From Nocardia inohanensis NBRC 100128 (GTDB lineage Bacteria; Actinomycetota; Actinomycetes; Mycobacteriales; Mycobacteriaceae): DNA of 64,000 nucleotides. The position numbers and the translations under genes were made by a program. The notes beneath the pieces are model-generated. The model saw only the letters and a program-made list of their open reading frames with translations. It did no database searches and was not told the origin of the DNA. The stretch is from contig NZ_BDBK01000014.1 in the NCBI RefSeq assembly GCF_001612945.1, positions 186,001 through 250,000 of the forward strand, read 5' to 3'. This document shows positions 33,155 to 42,619 of this stretch, piece by piece; within the stretch, counting starts at the first letter, position 1; each line of letters starts with the position of its first letter.

Positions 33155-34138
33155 ATGATGGCCGGTTTTCTGCTGCGACGTGCGCTGAACTATGTCGTGC
33201 TGCTTGTGCTGGCGTCGTTCCTGACCTTTTCCCTCGCATGTCTGACGTTCCGTCCCCTGGACAGCCTGGAGTCGCGCAATCCGCGGCCGCCGCAGTCGGT
33301 GATCGATGCCAAGCGGGAGCAGCTGCATCTGGATGATCCGATTCCGCAGCGGTACGTCACCTGGATCAAGGGGGTGGTGACCGAAGGGGACTTCGGGACC
33401 ACGCTGGCCGGGCAGCCGGTGGGCGAGGAACTGCCGCGGCGGATCGGGGTGAGTTTGCGGCTGTTGCTGGTCGGGTCGATACTCGGCACCCTGCTGGGTG
33501 TGCTGGTCGGCGCGGCGGGAGCGATCCGGCAATACAAGTTCAGCGACTACTTCACCACGGTGCTTTCGCTGTTGATCCTCAGCACGCCGATCTTCCTGCT
33601 CGCCACGCTGTTGAAATACGGTGCGCTGGAGATCAATACGGTCAGCGGGAAGCAGATCTTCCTCTATACCGGGGAGACCTCGGCGACCGCCGTGCATGGA
33701 TTGTGGAATCAGATAGTCGATCGCGCCCAGCACATGGTGGTGCCGACCCTGGGCCTGATCCTCATGGCGATGGCGAGTTACAGCCGGTACCAACGCAATG
33801 CGATGCTCGACGTGTTGCAGAGCGATTTCATTCGTACCGCCCGCGCCAAGGGCTTGACCCGGCGACGCGCCCTGTACAAGCACGGCCTGCGCACCGCTCT
33901 CATCCCGATGGCCACGCTCTTCGCCTACAGCCTCGCGGGTCTCATCACCGGCGCCACCTTCACCGAGAAGATCTTCGGCTGGCACGGCGTGGGTGAATGG
34001 CTGATCGATTCGATCAACCGCCAGGACCTGTATCCGGTGGTGACCGTCGCGACCTTCGCCGGATTGATGGTGCTCATCGGCGGACTGCTGTCCGACATCG
34101 TTCTCGCCGTCCTCGATCCTCGGGTGCGTGCGGCATGA
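33155..34138 (+). CDS. ABC transporter permease (DppB/OppB type)
   Basis: 327 residues with six hydrophobic helices. The N-terminal signature LLRRALNYVVLLVLASFLTF and the EAA-loop segment DFIRTARAKGLTRRRALYKHGLRTALIP are diagnostic for the peptide/nickel importer permeases. GGAAGGG lies directly ahead; ATGs at 33155 and 33158 are both possible. It opens a five-gene plus-strand operon with 4-base overlaps and forms a heterodimer channel with the next gene. Confidence 0.93.
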   Translation: MMAGFLLRRALNYVVLLVLASFLTFSLACLTFRPLDSLESRNPRPPQSVIDAKREQLHLDDPIPQRYVTWIKGVVTEGDFGTTLAGQPVGEELPRRIGVSLRLLLVGSILGTLLGVLVGAAGAIRQYKFSDYFTTVLSLLILSTPIFLLATLLKYGALEINTVSGKQIFLYTGETSATAVHGLWNQIVDRAQHMVVPTLGLILMAMASYSRYQRNAMLDVLQSDFIRTARAKGLTRRRALYKHGLRTALIPMATLFAYSLAGLITGATFTEKIFGWHGVGEWLIDSINRQDLYPVVTVATFAGLMVLIGGLLSDIVLAVLDPRVRAA

Positions 34139-35091
34139 CCGAAACAGAGATCATCGTCCAGGGCGCGCCGGAGCCCGCCGCGAGCGGCCGCGGCAAGCTG
34201 GTGCTGCGCCGGTTCCTGCGTAACAAGGTGTCGGTGGCCGCGGCGGTCGTGCTGCTGATACTGCTGGTGGGCAGTTTCGCGCTGCCGCCGTTCCTGCCCT
34301 ACGACTATCAGCAGCTCGATTACACGGCACTGTTGAAGCCGCCCAGTGCCAAGCATCCCTTCGGGACCACCCAGATCGGTCAGGACGTGCTCGCGCAGAC
34401 TCTGCGCGGCTTGCAGAAGTCGCTGATCATCGGCTTCAGTGTGGCGTTCATGGCGGCCATCGTCGCGACCGTCGTCGGATCGCTGGCCGGTCTGCTCGGC
34501 GGCTGGATCGACAAGGCCCTGATGTGGGTGGTCGACCTGCTGCTGGTGGTACCGAGCTTCATCGTGGTGGCCATCTTCGCGCCGCGCACCAAAGGCAATG
34601 CGTCGATAGCACTGCTGATCCTGTTGCTCGGCGGCTTCGGCTGGATGATCACCGCTCGTATCGTGCGCGGGCTCACGCTGAGCTTGCGGGAACGCGAATT
34701 CGTCCGCGCCGCACGGTATATGGGAGCTTCGACCCGGCGCGTGGTGGTCTCGCACATCGTGCCGAACATCGCCTCCATCCTGATCATCGACACCACGCTG
34801 GCGGTCGGTGCGGCCATCCTCGGCGAAACCGGCCTGAGCTACCTGGGATTCGGCGTGCAGCCGCCGGACGTCTCCCTGGGCTCGCTGATCGCCGCCGGCA
34901 CCGCCTCGGCGCTCACGTATCCGTGGCTCTTCATGTTCGCCGGTGGACTGCTGATCACCACGGTGTTGTGCGCGAACCTGGTCGGCGACGGCCTGCGGGA
35001 CGCCTTCGACCCCAGCGCGCAGCGGGCGCGCTCCCGGCGCAAAGATCGTCAGGCCGCGGGCGCCGCACCCGCCGGAAAGGCGCAGGCATGA
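34135..35091 (+). CDS. ABC transporter permease (DppC/OppC type)
   Basis: 318 residues. The ATG at 34135 overlaps the upstream stop as ATGA. The first helix (about 32-52), the HPFGTTQIGQDVLAQTLRG motif and the EAA loop REFVRAARYMGASTRRVVVSHIVPN identify the C-type permease, with LGFGVQPPDVSLGSLI near the end. The N-terminal 25 residues are cytoplasmic, as is usual. It partners the preceding permease. The substrate class, oligopeptides or metal chelates, is set by the binding protein further along. Confidence 0.93.
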   Translation: MTETEIIVQGAPEPAASGRGKLVLRRFLRNKVSVAAAVVLLILLVGSFALPPFLPYDYQQLDYTALLKPPSAKHPFGTTQIGQDVLAQTLRGLQKSLIIGFSVAFMAAIVATVVGSLAGLLGGWIDKALMWVVDLLLVVPSFIVVAIFAPRTKGNASIALLILLLGGFGWMITARIVRGLTLSLREREFVRAARYMGASTRRVVVSHIVPNIASILIIDTTLAVGAAILGETGLSYLGFGVQPPDVSLGSLIAAGTASALTYPWLFMFAGGLLITTVLCANLVGDGLRDAFDPSAQRARSRRKDRQAAGAAPAGKAQA

Positions 35092-36962
35092 CCGACAATT
35101 CGGCCCCCAACCTCCGCAAGACCACCACCGCGCCGCTGCTGGAAGTCTCGGACCTGCACGTCTCCTTTCCGAGCGAGGAAGGCCGGGTGGATGCCGTCCG
35201 CGGTGTCGGCTACACCGTGAACGACGGTGAGGTGCTGGCCATCGTCGGCGAATCGGGTTCGGGCAAATCGGTGTCGTCGCTGGCCGTCATGGGGTTGCTC
35301 CCGGAGCAGGCGCGAATCCGCGGCTCGATTCGATTGCGCGGGCGGGAATTGCTCGGGCTCGGCGATAAACAGCTGTCCACGCTGCGCGGCAGCAGCGTGT
35401 CGATGGTCTTCCAGGACCCGCTCTCGGCCTTGACCCCGGTCTACCGGGTGGGCGATCAGATCGCGGAAGCCCTGCTCGCGCACGGCAAGATGAGCCGGGC
35501 CGAGGCCGCCGCGAAGGCCGTGGAGCTGCTCGGCCTGGTCGGCATTCCCAACCCCGAAGTGCGCGCCCGGGCCTTCCCGCACGAGTTCTCCGGCGGTATG
35601 CGCCAGCGCGTGGTGATCGCCATCGCCATCGCCAACGACCCCGAGCTCATCATCTGCGACGAGCCGACCACGGCGCTCGATGTGACGGTGCAGAAGCAGA
35701 TTCTGGACCTGCTGCGCAAGGCGCGTGACATCACCGGCGCGGGCGTCGTCATGATCACCCACGATATGGGTATCGCGGCCACGCTGGCCGATCGGGTGGC
35801 GGTCATGTACGCCGGTCGGATTGTCGAAACCGCCTCGGCCGCACAGCTGTTCGCGGCACCGCGAATGCCGTACACCGTGGGCCTGCTGGGTTCCATTCCG
35901 CGCTTGGACGGCCCCGCGCGCACCCCCCTCATCCCCATCGTCGGCTCTCCGCCCGCCATGCACGCGCTGCCGGCCGGCTGCACCTTCGCGCCGCGCTGCC
36001 CGATCGCGATCGACGACTGCCGGGCGGCCGAACCGCCTTTGCAGGACACCGAACCCGGGCATCGCGCCGCCTGCATCCGGACCTCCGAGATCGGCACGAC
36101 CGAGCTGTTCACGGCCTACCGCAAGGAGATCGAGCAGCCGGAGGAGGTCGCGCAGGTCGATACCCGGGACGTCGTGATGAAGGTCAGCGACCTGCGCAAG
36201 ACCTATCCGCTCACCCGGGGCGTGGTGTTCAAGCGGCGCATCGGCGAGGTGAAAGCCGTGGACGGCATCGGGTTCGAGCTGCGCGCGGGCCGGACCCTGG
36301 CCCTCGTCGGCGAATCCGGCTCGGGCAAGTCGACCACGCTGACCCAGATCATGGATTTGCTGCCGCCGGAGAGTGGGCGCATCGAGATCCTCGGCAAGGA
36401 CGTCGCCGCTCTCACCAAGGCGGACCGGCGCAGTATTCGCCGCCGCATGCAGATCGTCTTCCAGGATCCGGCGTCCGCGCTGGATCCGCGGCTGCCGGTC
36501 TCGGACGCCATTGCCGAACCGTTGCGGATCGACGGCCGCTCGCGGGACGAAATCGCCCGTCGCGTACCGGAATTGCTGCGGCAGGTGGGATTGCGGCCCG
36601 AATACGCCGACCGTTATCCGACCGATTTCTCCGGCGGGCAGAAGCAGCGCATCAGCATCGCGCGGGCGCTGGCGCTGGAACCGGAGATCCTGGTGCTGGA
36701 CGAGCCGGTGTCCTCGCTGGACGTCTCCATTCAGGCGGGCGTGCTGAACCTGTTGCGCGACTTGCAGATCGAGCGCGGGCTCGCGTACCTGTTCGTCTCA
36801 CACGACCTTTCGGTGGTGCGCAATCTCGCGCACGACATCGCTGTCATGAAGGACGGCCGCATCGTCGAGTACGGTCCGGCCGAACAAATCTTCTCCGATC
36901 CTCGCGACAGCTACACTCGCGCCCTCATCGATGCGATTCCGCTGCCGGTCGTGGCCGGATGA
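35088..36962 (+). CDS. Fused double ATPase of the peptide importer (DppD-DppF type)
   Basis: 624 residues holding two complete ABC cassettes in one chain. Cassette 1 (about 15-345) has VGESGSGKS, Q-loop VFQDP, signature FSGGMRQR, Walker B LIICDEP and switch His in ITHD. It ends in an OppD-type region CTFAPRCPIAIDDC whose cysteines may form the regulatory site. Cassette 2 (about 370-620) has VGESGSGKS, VFQDP, FSGGQKQR, LVLDEP and VSHD. Both look active. Start ATGA overlaps the permease stop. Fusion keeps the two ATPases in fixed ratio; many actinobacteria have this form. Confidence 0.94.
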   Translation: MTDNSAPNLRKTTTAPLLEVSDLHVSFPSEEGRVDAVRGVGYTVNDGEVLAIVGESGSGKSVSSLAVMGLLPEQARIRGSIRLRGRELLGLGDKQLSTLRGSSVSMVFQDPLSALTPVYRVGDQIAEALLAHGKMSRAEAAAKAVELLGLVGIPNPEVRARAFPHEFSGGMRQRVVIAIAIANDPELIICDEPTTALDVTVQKQILDLLRKARDITGAGVVMITHDMGIAATLADRVAVMYAGRIVETASAAQLFAAPRMPYTVGLLGSIPRLDGPARTPLIPIVGSPPAMHALPAGCTFAPRCPIAIDDCRAAEPPLQDTEPGHRAACIRTSEIGTTELFTAYRKEIEQPEEVAQVDTRDVVMKVSDLRKTYPLTRGVVFKRRIGEVKAVDGIGFELRAGRTLALVGESGSGKSTTLTQIMDLLPPESGRIEILGKDVAALTKADRRSIRRRMQIVFQDPASALDPRLPVSDAIAEPLRIDGRSRDEIARRVPELLRQVGLRPEYADRYPTDFSGGQKQRISIARALALEPEILVLDEPVSSLDVSIQAGVLNLLRDLQIERGLAYLFVSHDLSVVRNLAHDIAVMKDGRIVEYGPAEQIFSDPRDSYTRALIDAIPLPVVAG

Positions 36963-37015
36963 GCGGACCGTAGGTTTCCGAAGTGTCAGTACAACTCCGA
37001 CGGAAGGGGCGACCG

Positions 37016-38698
37016 ATGAGGAAACGCTCGACAGGGTTACGGCTTGCGATTCCTTTGGTCGCAGTGGCTTTGGCCGTGACCGCGTGTGGTGGTGGCGACG
37101 ACTCCGGCGCGCCGAAGGGCTCGGTCGCGGCGATCGGCACCACCAACGACATCAATCCGCACCCGGCCGAGGATGTGCGGGAAGGCGGCAATCTGCGGCT
37201 GGCGGTCAGTTCGCTGCCGGAGAACTGGAACGGCATGCACAACGACGGCAACGACGCCGACACCGGCGCGCTGCTGAAGGCCACCATGCCCCGGGCGTTC
37301 CGGATCGATGCCGCGGGCGTGCCGACGGTCAATACCGACTACTTCACCTCCGTGGAGCTGACCAACACCAACCCGCAGCAGGTCACCTACACCATCAATC
37401 CCAAGGCGGTCTGGTCCGACGGCACCCCGATCACCTGGGAGGACATCGCCGCCGAGGCGCAGGCGCTGAGCGGCAAGAACAAGGATTACCTGATCGCCAT
37501 CAACAATGGCTTCGATCGGGTGGAGAAGGTGGAGAAGGGCGTCGACGACCGCCAGGCCGTCCTCACCTTCAACAAGCACTATGCCGACTGGAAGGGCCAG
37601 TTCTCGGGGAACGCCTTCCTGTTCCCGAAGTCGGTGTCGGCCAATGCCGAGGTCTTCAACAAGGGCTTCATCGACGGTCCGACGCCGAGCGCGGGCGCGT
37701 TCATCGTGACTTCGATCGATCGCGCGCAGAACCGGATCGTGCTGGGCCGCAACCCGAAATGGTGGGGTGACACGCCCAAGCTCGAAACCATCACCTACAG
37801 CGCGCTGGACAGCGCCGCACTGATTCCGGCCTTGCAGAACAACGAGATCGACGCCGTCGGCATCGGCAGCCGTGACGATCTCAAGACCGCCCAGAGCACG
37901 GCGGGCGTGGTGATCCGGCGCGCACCCGGTAACCAGTGGTCGCATCTGACGTTCAACGGCTCGCCCGGATCCATTCTCGCCGATCCCAAAGTGCGCGTTG
38001 CCATCATGAAGGGCATCGACCGGCAGGGCATCGCCACCGCCATTCAGAACGGGCTGGTGGAGAACCCCAAGCCGCTGCAGAACCATGTGTTCTTGCAGGG
38101 CCAGCAGGGCTACCAGGACAATTCCTACGCATTCGATCTCCAGGCCGCCGCCAAGGATCTGGACGACGCCGGTTGGAAGCTGAACGGCGATGTGCGCGAG
38201 AAGGACGGCCGCAAGCTGGTCATCCGGCACATCATGTACAACGACACCAGCTGGGTGCAGATGGCGCAGATCATGCAGCAGAACCTGGCCCAGATCGGTG
38301 TGAAGACCGAGATCATCACCAAGCCGGGCAAGGGCTACTTCACCGACGTGATCCAGCCGGGCGACTTCGATATGGGCTTCTGGAGCTGGGTGGGTGACCC
38401 GTTCCCGTTCGGCAGCCTCAACCAGATCTGGGGCTACAACCCCAATGACCTGCAAGGCAATTACGGCCGCGTCGGCAGCCCGGAGGTCAACGCCAAGATC
38501 GAGGAGGCCGTGTCCGAACTGGATCCGGAGAAGGCGATCAAGCTGGCCAACGAGGTGGACAAGATGGTCTGGGCCGAAGGCCATTCCGCGCCGCTCATGC
38601 AGTCCCCCGGCAATGTGGCGGTCCGCGACAACCTCGCCAACTTCGGCGCGGTCGGCCTGGCCAGCTACGACTACACCAAAATCGGCTTCCTGAAGTGA
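37016..38698 (+). CDS. Lipoprotein substrate-binding protein of the peptide importer (SBP family 5)
   Basis: 560 residues from the ATG at 37016, with GGAAGGGG ahead. The leader ends in a lipobox AVTACGGG, so Cys24 is lipidated and the protein is anchored to the outer face of the membrane. The SBP_bac_5 fold is clear from TYTINPKAVWSDGTPITWEDI, the repeated aromatic and Gly segments, and VRVAIMKGIDRQGIA. It resembles mycobacterial DppA/OppA-type receptors more than nickel receptors, but the ligand cannot be read. It is the last importer component in the operon. Confidence 0.92.
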   Translation: MRKRSTGLRLAIPLVAVALAVTACGGGDDSGAPKGSVAAIGTTNDINPHPAEDVREGGNLRLAVSSLPENWNGMHNDGNDADTGALLKATMPRAFRIDAAGVPTVNTDYFTSVELTNTNPQQVTYTINPKAVWSDGTPITWEDIAAEAQALSGKNKDYLIAINNGFDRVEKVEKGVDDRQAVLTFNKHYADWKGQFSGNAFLFPKSVSANAEVFNKGFIDGPTPSAGAFIVTSIDRAQNRIVLGRNPKWWGDTPKLETITYSALDSAALIPALQNNEIDAVGIGSRDDLKTAQSTAGVVIRRAPGNQWSHLTFNGSPGSILADPKVRVAIMKGIDRQGIATAIQNGLVENPKPLQNHVFLQGQQGYQDNSYAFDLQAAAKDLDDAGWKLNGDVREKDGRKLVIRHIMYNDTSWVQMAQIMQQNLAQIGVKTEIITKPGKGYFTDVIQPGDFDMGFWSWVGDPFPFGSLNQIWGYNPNDLQGNYGRVGSPEVNAKIEEAVSELDPEKAIKLANEVDKMVWAEGHSAPLMQSPGNVAVRDNLANFGAVGLASYDYTKIGFLK

Positions 38699-39372
38699 TT
38701 TCCCGGATGGGTCACCCGCTGGCCTATCCGGTGCTCGTGACGATCGGCACCCTGGTGAGCATGCTCGCCTGGGTGCCGTTCGCCGATCCGGAGCAGTTCG
38801 GCATGCTCGCCGCGTTGACGCTGATCGTGCTGGGCTACACCAGCATTCGGCTGGCGACAGCGCTGGGTTATCTGCCGATCGGCCTGCCACGCACCGCCGC
38901 GGGACCCACCATCGGTCCCGCGGCGGTCCGCCGGGTGCGGCAGCAACATCGACTGGTCAGCAGGTCCTGGCTGGAGTTCACATTGGGCGGCCGGACCCGT
39001 TGGCTGCCCGTCTATTTCGATCCGACCCTGGTCACCCTCACCCAGGACAATGCCGACTTGTCCACCCGCACAGTCCATATCGATGGAGCGCGGATGTATC
39101 CGTCGGGCCGTTTCCGGGATCAGGAGCCGGTCGGCCGGCTGATCGACAATCCGAGCCGCCCGGACACACACGCGACTACGACGGCCGTCGCCGCGGCGCG
39201 GATCGGCCGCCGCCTGCTGCTCGACGCCCAGTCGGCGGTGGTAGCACCGTTCGTGGGCTTGCTGTGGGTCTATGTGGGCGGCGGCGGGACCATCACGTTC
39301 GTCGCCGCGACGCTGATCGCCGCCACCACCGCCACCTGGCTCGCCGCCATCCGCGGGTCCGATCCCAGCTGA
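38695..39372 (+). CDS. Membrane protein of unknown function at the importer operon end
   Basis: 225 residues. The GTG at 38695 overlaps the receptor stop (GTGA). There are two hydrophobic helices at the start (about 8-30 and 37-58), a central soluble part with TRWLPVYFDPTLVTLT, and one or two helices near the end (about 180-218). No known motif is present. It is translationally coupled to the importer and may be an accessory part or a simple passenger. Confidence 0.75.
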   Translation: MISRMGHPLAYPVLVTIGTLVSMLAWVPFADPEQFGMLAALTLIVLGYTSIRLATALGYLPIGLPRTAAGPTIGPAAVRRVRQQHRLVSRSWLEFTLGGRTRWLPVYFDPTLVTLTQDNADLSTRTVHIDGARMYPSGRFRDQEPVGRLIDNPSRPDTHATTTAVAAARIGRRLLLDAQSAVVAPFVGLLWVYVGGGGTITFVAATLIAATTATWLAAIRGSDPS

Positions 39373-39416
39373 TCACCGATGTCCACTGTGAGGAAACGCG
39401 CCGATAGGATCGGGGG

Positions 39417-40046
39417 ATGAGTGGTGGTGGCGCGGATCGGGAAGTGGCGGCGGGGACGCCCAGCGGGGTGGATTTGGAGCGGGTGATCGGGCGGCAGGTG
39501 CGGGCGTTGCGGCTGGCCAGTGGGTTGTCGGTGGGGGATATGGCGGCGCGGGTGGGGATTTCCAAGGCCATGTTGTCGAAGATCGAGAATGCGCAGACTT
39601 CGTGCAGCCTTTCCACGTTGGCGCGGTTGGCGGCGGGGCTGGATGTGCCGGTGACGTCCTTGTTCCGGGGGGCGGATACGAAGGGGGAGGCGGTGTTCAC
39701 CCGGGCGGGGCATGGGTCGGCGATCGTGGGGCGGGGGTCTCGGGTGGGGCATCACTACGAGTTGCTGGGGGCGCTGCGGGGGCAGCACAAGCGGCTGGAG
39801 CCGGTGCTGGTGACGCTTACCGAGGCCAGTGAGACGTTTCCCTTGTTTCAGCATGCGGGGACGGAGTTGCTGTACATGCTGGAGGGGGTGATGGTTTACG
39901 GGCACGGGGATTCGGAGTACACGCTGCGGCCGGGGGATTCGCTGTTGCTGGATGGGGAGGGGCCGCATGGGCCGCACGAATTGGTGCGGTTGCCGATTCG
40001 GTTTCTGGCTGTCACCGCGTATCCGGACAATCACGTCGAGGATTGA
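39417..40046 (+). CDS. XRE-cupin transcriptional regulator
   Basis: 209 residues. The helix-turn-helix (about 20-80) reads RALRLASGLSVGDMAARVGI, SKAMLSKIENAQTSCSLSTLARLAAGL. The cupin domain (about 130-200) has FPLFQHAGTELLYMLEGVMVY and YTLRPGDSLLLDGEGPHGPHEL. Regulators of this plan (PuuR and relatives) often control amine or amino acid catabolism by sensing the substrate in the cupin. That fits the convergent nitrogen cluster to its right. Codon use is unusually rich in GGG. Its last 16 bases overlap the M20 gene. Confidence 0.9.
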   Translation: MSGGGADREVAAGTPSGVDLERVIGRQVRALRLASGLSVGDMAARVGISKAMLSKIENAQTSCSLSTLARLAAGLDVPVTSLFRGADTKGEAVFTRAGHGSAIVGRGSRVGHHYELLGALRGQHKRLEPVLVTLTEASETFPLFQHAGTELLYMLEGVMVYGHGDSEYTLRPGDSLLLDGEGPHGPHELVRLPIRFLAVTAYPDNHVED

Positions 40047-41308
40047 CAGGTCCAGGCGGTCATGATGTCGGCCAGGGCTGCCGCGCCGCGGTGACAGTCG
40101 AGGGGGTCGGCGTGTTCCGCAGGTGAGTGGGAGACGCCGGTGGGGTTGCGGACGAAGAGCATTGCGGTGGGGACGATGTCGGAGAGGATGCCCGCGTCGT
40201 GGCCGGCCGCGGTGGGGATGACGGGGAGGTCGCCGAGGTGGGACAGGGCGCGGGCCAGGCGGTTTCGGGGGGCGTCGGGGAAATCGACTATGGGGGTGAG
40301 GGATTCGGGGGTGACGGTCAGGGTGGTGTTGTCGAGTTTGGTGTGGACGTGGGCGGCGCCGGTGATGCGGGCGACCAGGCGTTCCAAGGTGGATTGGTCG
40401 GCGGCGCGGGCATCGAGCCAGGCTCGGACCCGGGAGGGGATGGCGTTGGTGCCGTTGGGGGAGACGAGGACTTTGCCGAAGGTGGCTACGGCGTTCAGGG
40501 CGGCGGCTTCGGTGCGGGCGGTGTGGACGGTGGCGGCGAAGGCCAGCATGGGGTCGTGGCGGTCGGTGAGCCTGGTCGCGCCGGCGTGATTGGCCTCGCC
40601 GGTGAAATCGAACTCCCAGCGGCCGTGCGGCCAGATCGAGGAGGCCACGGCCAGCGGGTGATCGACCAGGTCCAGCGCTCGGCCCTGTTCGATGTGGAGT
40701 TCGACGAAGACGCCGACCCGGTCGGTGAGGGTGGGGTCCGCGCCCAGGTGCCGGGGGTTTCGTCCGGCGCGGGTCAGGGCTTCCGCCAGGGTGATTCCGT
40801 CGATGTCGCGCAGTGCGAGGGCACGCGCCGGGGCCAGGGCGCCGGTGGCGAGCTGGGAACCGATACAGGCCACGCCGAACCGCGCGCCCTCCTCGTCCGA
40901 GAACGCCACCACCGCAATGGGTATGGACGGTTCGATACCGCGGGCGCGCAGCAGGTCCACCGCGGCGAAGGCCGAGACGATGCCCAGCGGGCCGTCGAAG
41001 GCGCCGCCGTCGGGGACGGAGTCGAGGTGGGACCCGGTCACGAACGCGCCCTCGGGATCACCGATCCAGCCGCGCGGCAGCCACCATGCCCACAGGTTGC
41101 CGTTGCGGTCCTCCTCCACTTCCAGCGCGCGAGCCGCCGCGCTGGAACGGAACCATTCGCGCAGCGTGAGATCGGGGTCCGACCAGGCGTAACGGCGGTA
41201 GCCGCCGGTGCCGTCGTGGCGGCCGATCAGGCGGATCTCGTGCCAGAGCGGATCGAAAACCGCTGCCGCGCCGGCACTGTCGAACGGCACGTAGCTCGAC
41301 GCCGTCAT
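40031..41308 (-). CDS. M20-family amidohydrolase (allantoate amidohydrolase / N-carbamoyl amidase type)
   Basis: 425 residues. Metal-binding motifs of the AllC/HyuC branch are readable: GSHLDSVPDGGAFDGPLG, FSDEEGARFG, FVELHIEQG, and SHSPAEHADP near the end with the last ligand. Members cut the carbamoyl or ureido group from allantoate, N-carbamoyl amino acids or ureidoglycolate, releasing ammonia. The ATG at 41308 overlaps the glutamate-synthase-like stop as ATGA, so it is the last gene of the minus-strand nitrogen operon. The exact substrate is not decided by sequence. Confidence 0.85.
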   Translation of the reverse strand: MTASSYVPFDSAGAAAVFDPLWHEIRLIGRHDGTGGYRRYAWSDPDLTLREWFRSSAAARALEVEEDRNGNLWAWWLPRGWIGDPEGAFVTGSHLDSVPDGGAFDGPLGIVSAFAAVDLLRARGIEPSIPIAVVAFSDEEGARFGVACIGSQLATGALAPARALALRDIDGITLAEALTRAGRNPRHLGADPTLTDRVGVFVELHIEQGRALDLVDHPLAVASSIWPHGRWEFDFTGEANHAGATRLTDRHDPMLAFAATVHTARTEAAALNAVATFGKVLVSPNGTNAIPSRVRAWLDARAADQSTLERLVARITGAAHVHTKLDNTTLTVTPESLTPIVDFPDAPRNRLARALSHLGDLPVIPTAAGHDAGILSDIVPTAMLFVRNPTGVSHSPAEHADPLDCHRGAAALADIMTAWTCQSST

Positions 41309-42618
41309 GCGACCGCACCCGGAATCCAGCCGGTGCCCGCGAGCGGGACGCGCGCCATGGCGGCGGCTTCGACGGTGAGCGCGACCAGATCCTCCGGTTC
41401 GAGATTGCGCAGATGGGATTTGCCGCAGGCGCGGGCCAGCGTCTGCGCCTCCATGGTGAGCACGCGCAGGTAGTTGGCGAGCCGGCGGCCGCCTTCGACC
41501 GGGTCGAGACGGCTTGCCAGCTCAGGGTTCTGGGTGGTGATGCCCGCCGGATCGCGGCCGTCCTGGAAGTCGTCGTAGTAGCCGGCCGCCGACCCCAGCG
41601 CCGCGTATTCGGCGGCATGGCGCGGACTGTTGTCGCCCAGGGCGATCAGCGCGGCGGTGCCGATGGCCACCGCGTCCGCGCCCAGCGCCATGGCCTTGGC
41701 CACGTCGGCGCCGGTGCGGATGCCACCGGAGACGATCAACTGCACCTTGCGATGCAGGCCCAGCTCTTGCAGCGCGCGCACGGCCTGCGGGATGGCGGCG
41801 AGCGTGGGGATGCCGACGTGCTCGATGAAAACGTCCTGGGTGGCGGCGGTTCCGCCCTGCATGCCGTCCACCACCACGACGTCCGCTCCGGCCTTCACGG
41901 CGAGCTTGACGTCGTAGTACGTGCGGGTCGCGCCGATCTTGATGTAGATCGGCTTCTCCCACTGCGTGATCTCGCGCAGTTCGAGGATCTTGATGGCCAG
42001 ATCGTCCGGACCGGTCCAGTCGGGGTGACGGCAGGCGCTGCGCTGGTCGATGCCCTGTGGGAGGGTGCGCATGCCCGCCACCCGCTCGCTGATCTTCTGG
42101 CCCAGCAGCATGCCGCCGCCGCCCGGCTTCGCACCCTGACCGAGCACGATCTCGATGGCGTCGGCCTTGCGTAGATCGTCGGGGTTCATCCCGTAACGTG
42201 ACGGAAGGTATTGGTACACAAGATGCTTGGACTGCCCGCGTTCTTCCGGCGTCATGCCGCCGTCACCGGTGGTGGTGGAGGTGCCGACGGCGCTCGCGCC
42301 CCGGCCCAGCGCCTGCTTCGCCTGCCCGGAGAGCGCGCCGAAGCTCATGCCCGCGATGGTGACCGGAATATCAAGGTGTAGTGGATGTTTCGCGTGGCGG
42401 TCGCCGAGCACCACATCGGTATCGCAGCGTTCGCGATAGCCTTCCAGGGGATAGCGCGACATGCTCGCGCCCAGGAAGAGCAGGTCGTCGAAGTGCGGGA
42501 GGGGGCGTTTCGCGCCCCAGCCGCGAATGTCGTAGATGCCCGTCTCGGCGGCGCGCTGGATTTCGGCGATGGCGCGGCGGTCGAAGGTCGCGGATTCGCG
42601 TAGTGCGGGGTTGGTCAT
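41305..42618 (-). CDS. Glutamate-synthase-like FMN domain protein (GlxD/MgsC type)
   Basis: 437 residues with the FMN-binding TIM barrel of ferredoxin-type glutamate synthase: MSFGALSGQAKQALGRGA, GDGGMTPEE, QGAKPGGGGMLLG, IKIGATRTYYDVKLA, DVVVVDGMQGGTAA, and SGGIRTGADVAKAMALGADA. I do not see the CX5CX4C cluster motif of full GltB. As a stand-alone subunit it matches N-methylglutamate synthase MgsC or GlxD. The start MTNPALRE at 42618 lies 2 bases from the preceding stop. It is expected to use ammonia or an amine channelled from the amidotransferase subunit to aminate 2-oxoglutarate. Confidence 0.87.
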   Translation of the reverse strand: MTNPALRESATFDRRAIAEIQRAAETGIYDIRGWGAKRPLPHFDDLLFLGASMSRYPLEGYRERCDTDVVLGDRHAKHPLHLDIPVTIAGMSFGALSGQAKQALGRGASAVGTSTTTGDGGMTPEERGQSKHLVYQYLPSRYGMNPDDLRKADAIEIVLGQGAKPGGGGMLLGQKISERVAGMRTLPQGIDQRSACRHPDWTGPDDLAIKILELREITQWEKPIYIKIGATRTYYDVKLAVKAGADVVVVDGMQGGTAATQDVFIEHVGIPTLAAIPQAVRALQELGLHRKVQLIVSGGIRTGADVAKAMALGADAVAIGTAALIALGDNSPRHAAEYAALGSAAGYYDDFQDGRDPAGITTQNPELASRLDPVEGGRRLANYLRVLTMEAQTLARACGKSHLRNLEPEDLVALTVEAAAMARVPLAGTGWIPGAVA

Positions 42619-42619
42619 G

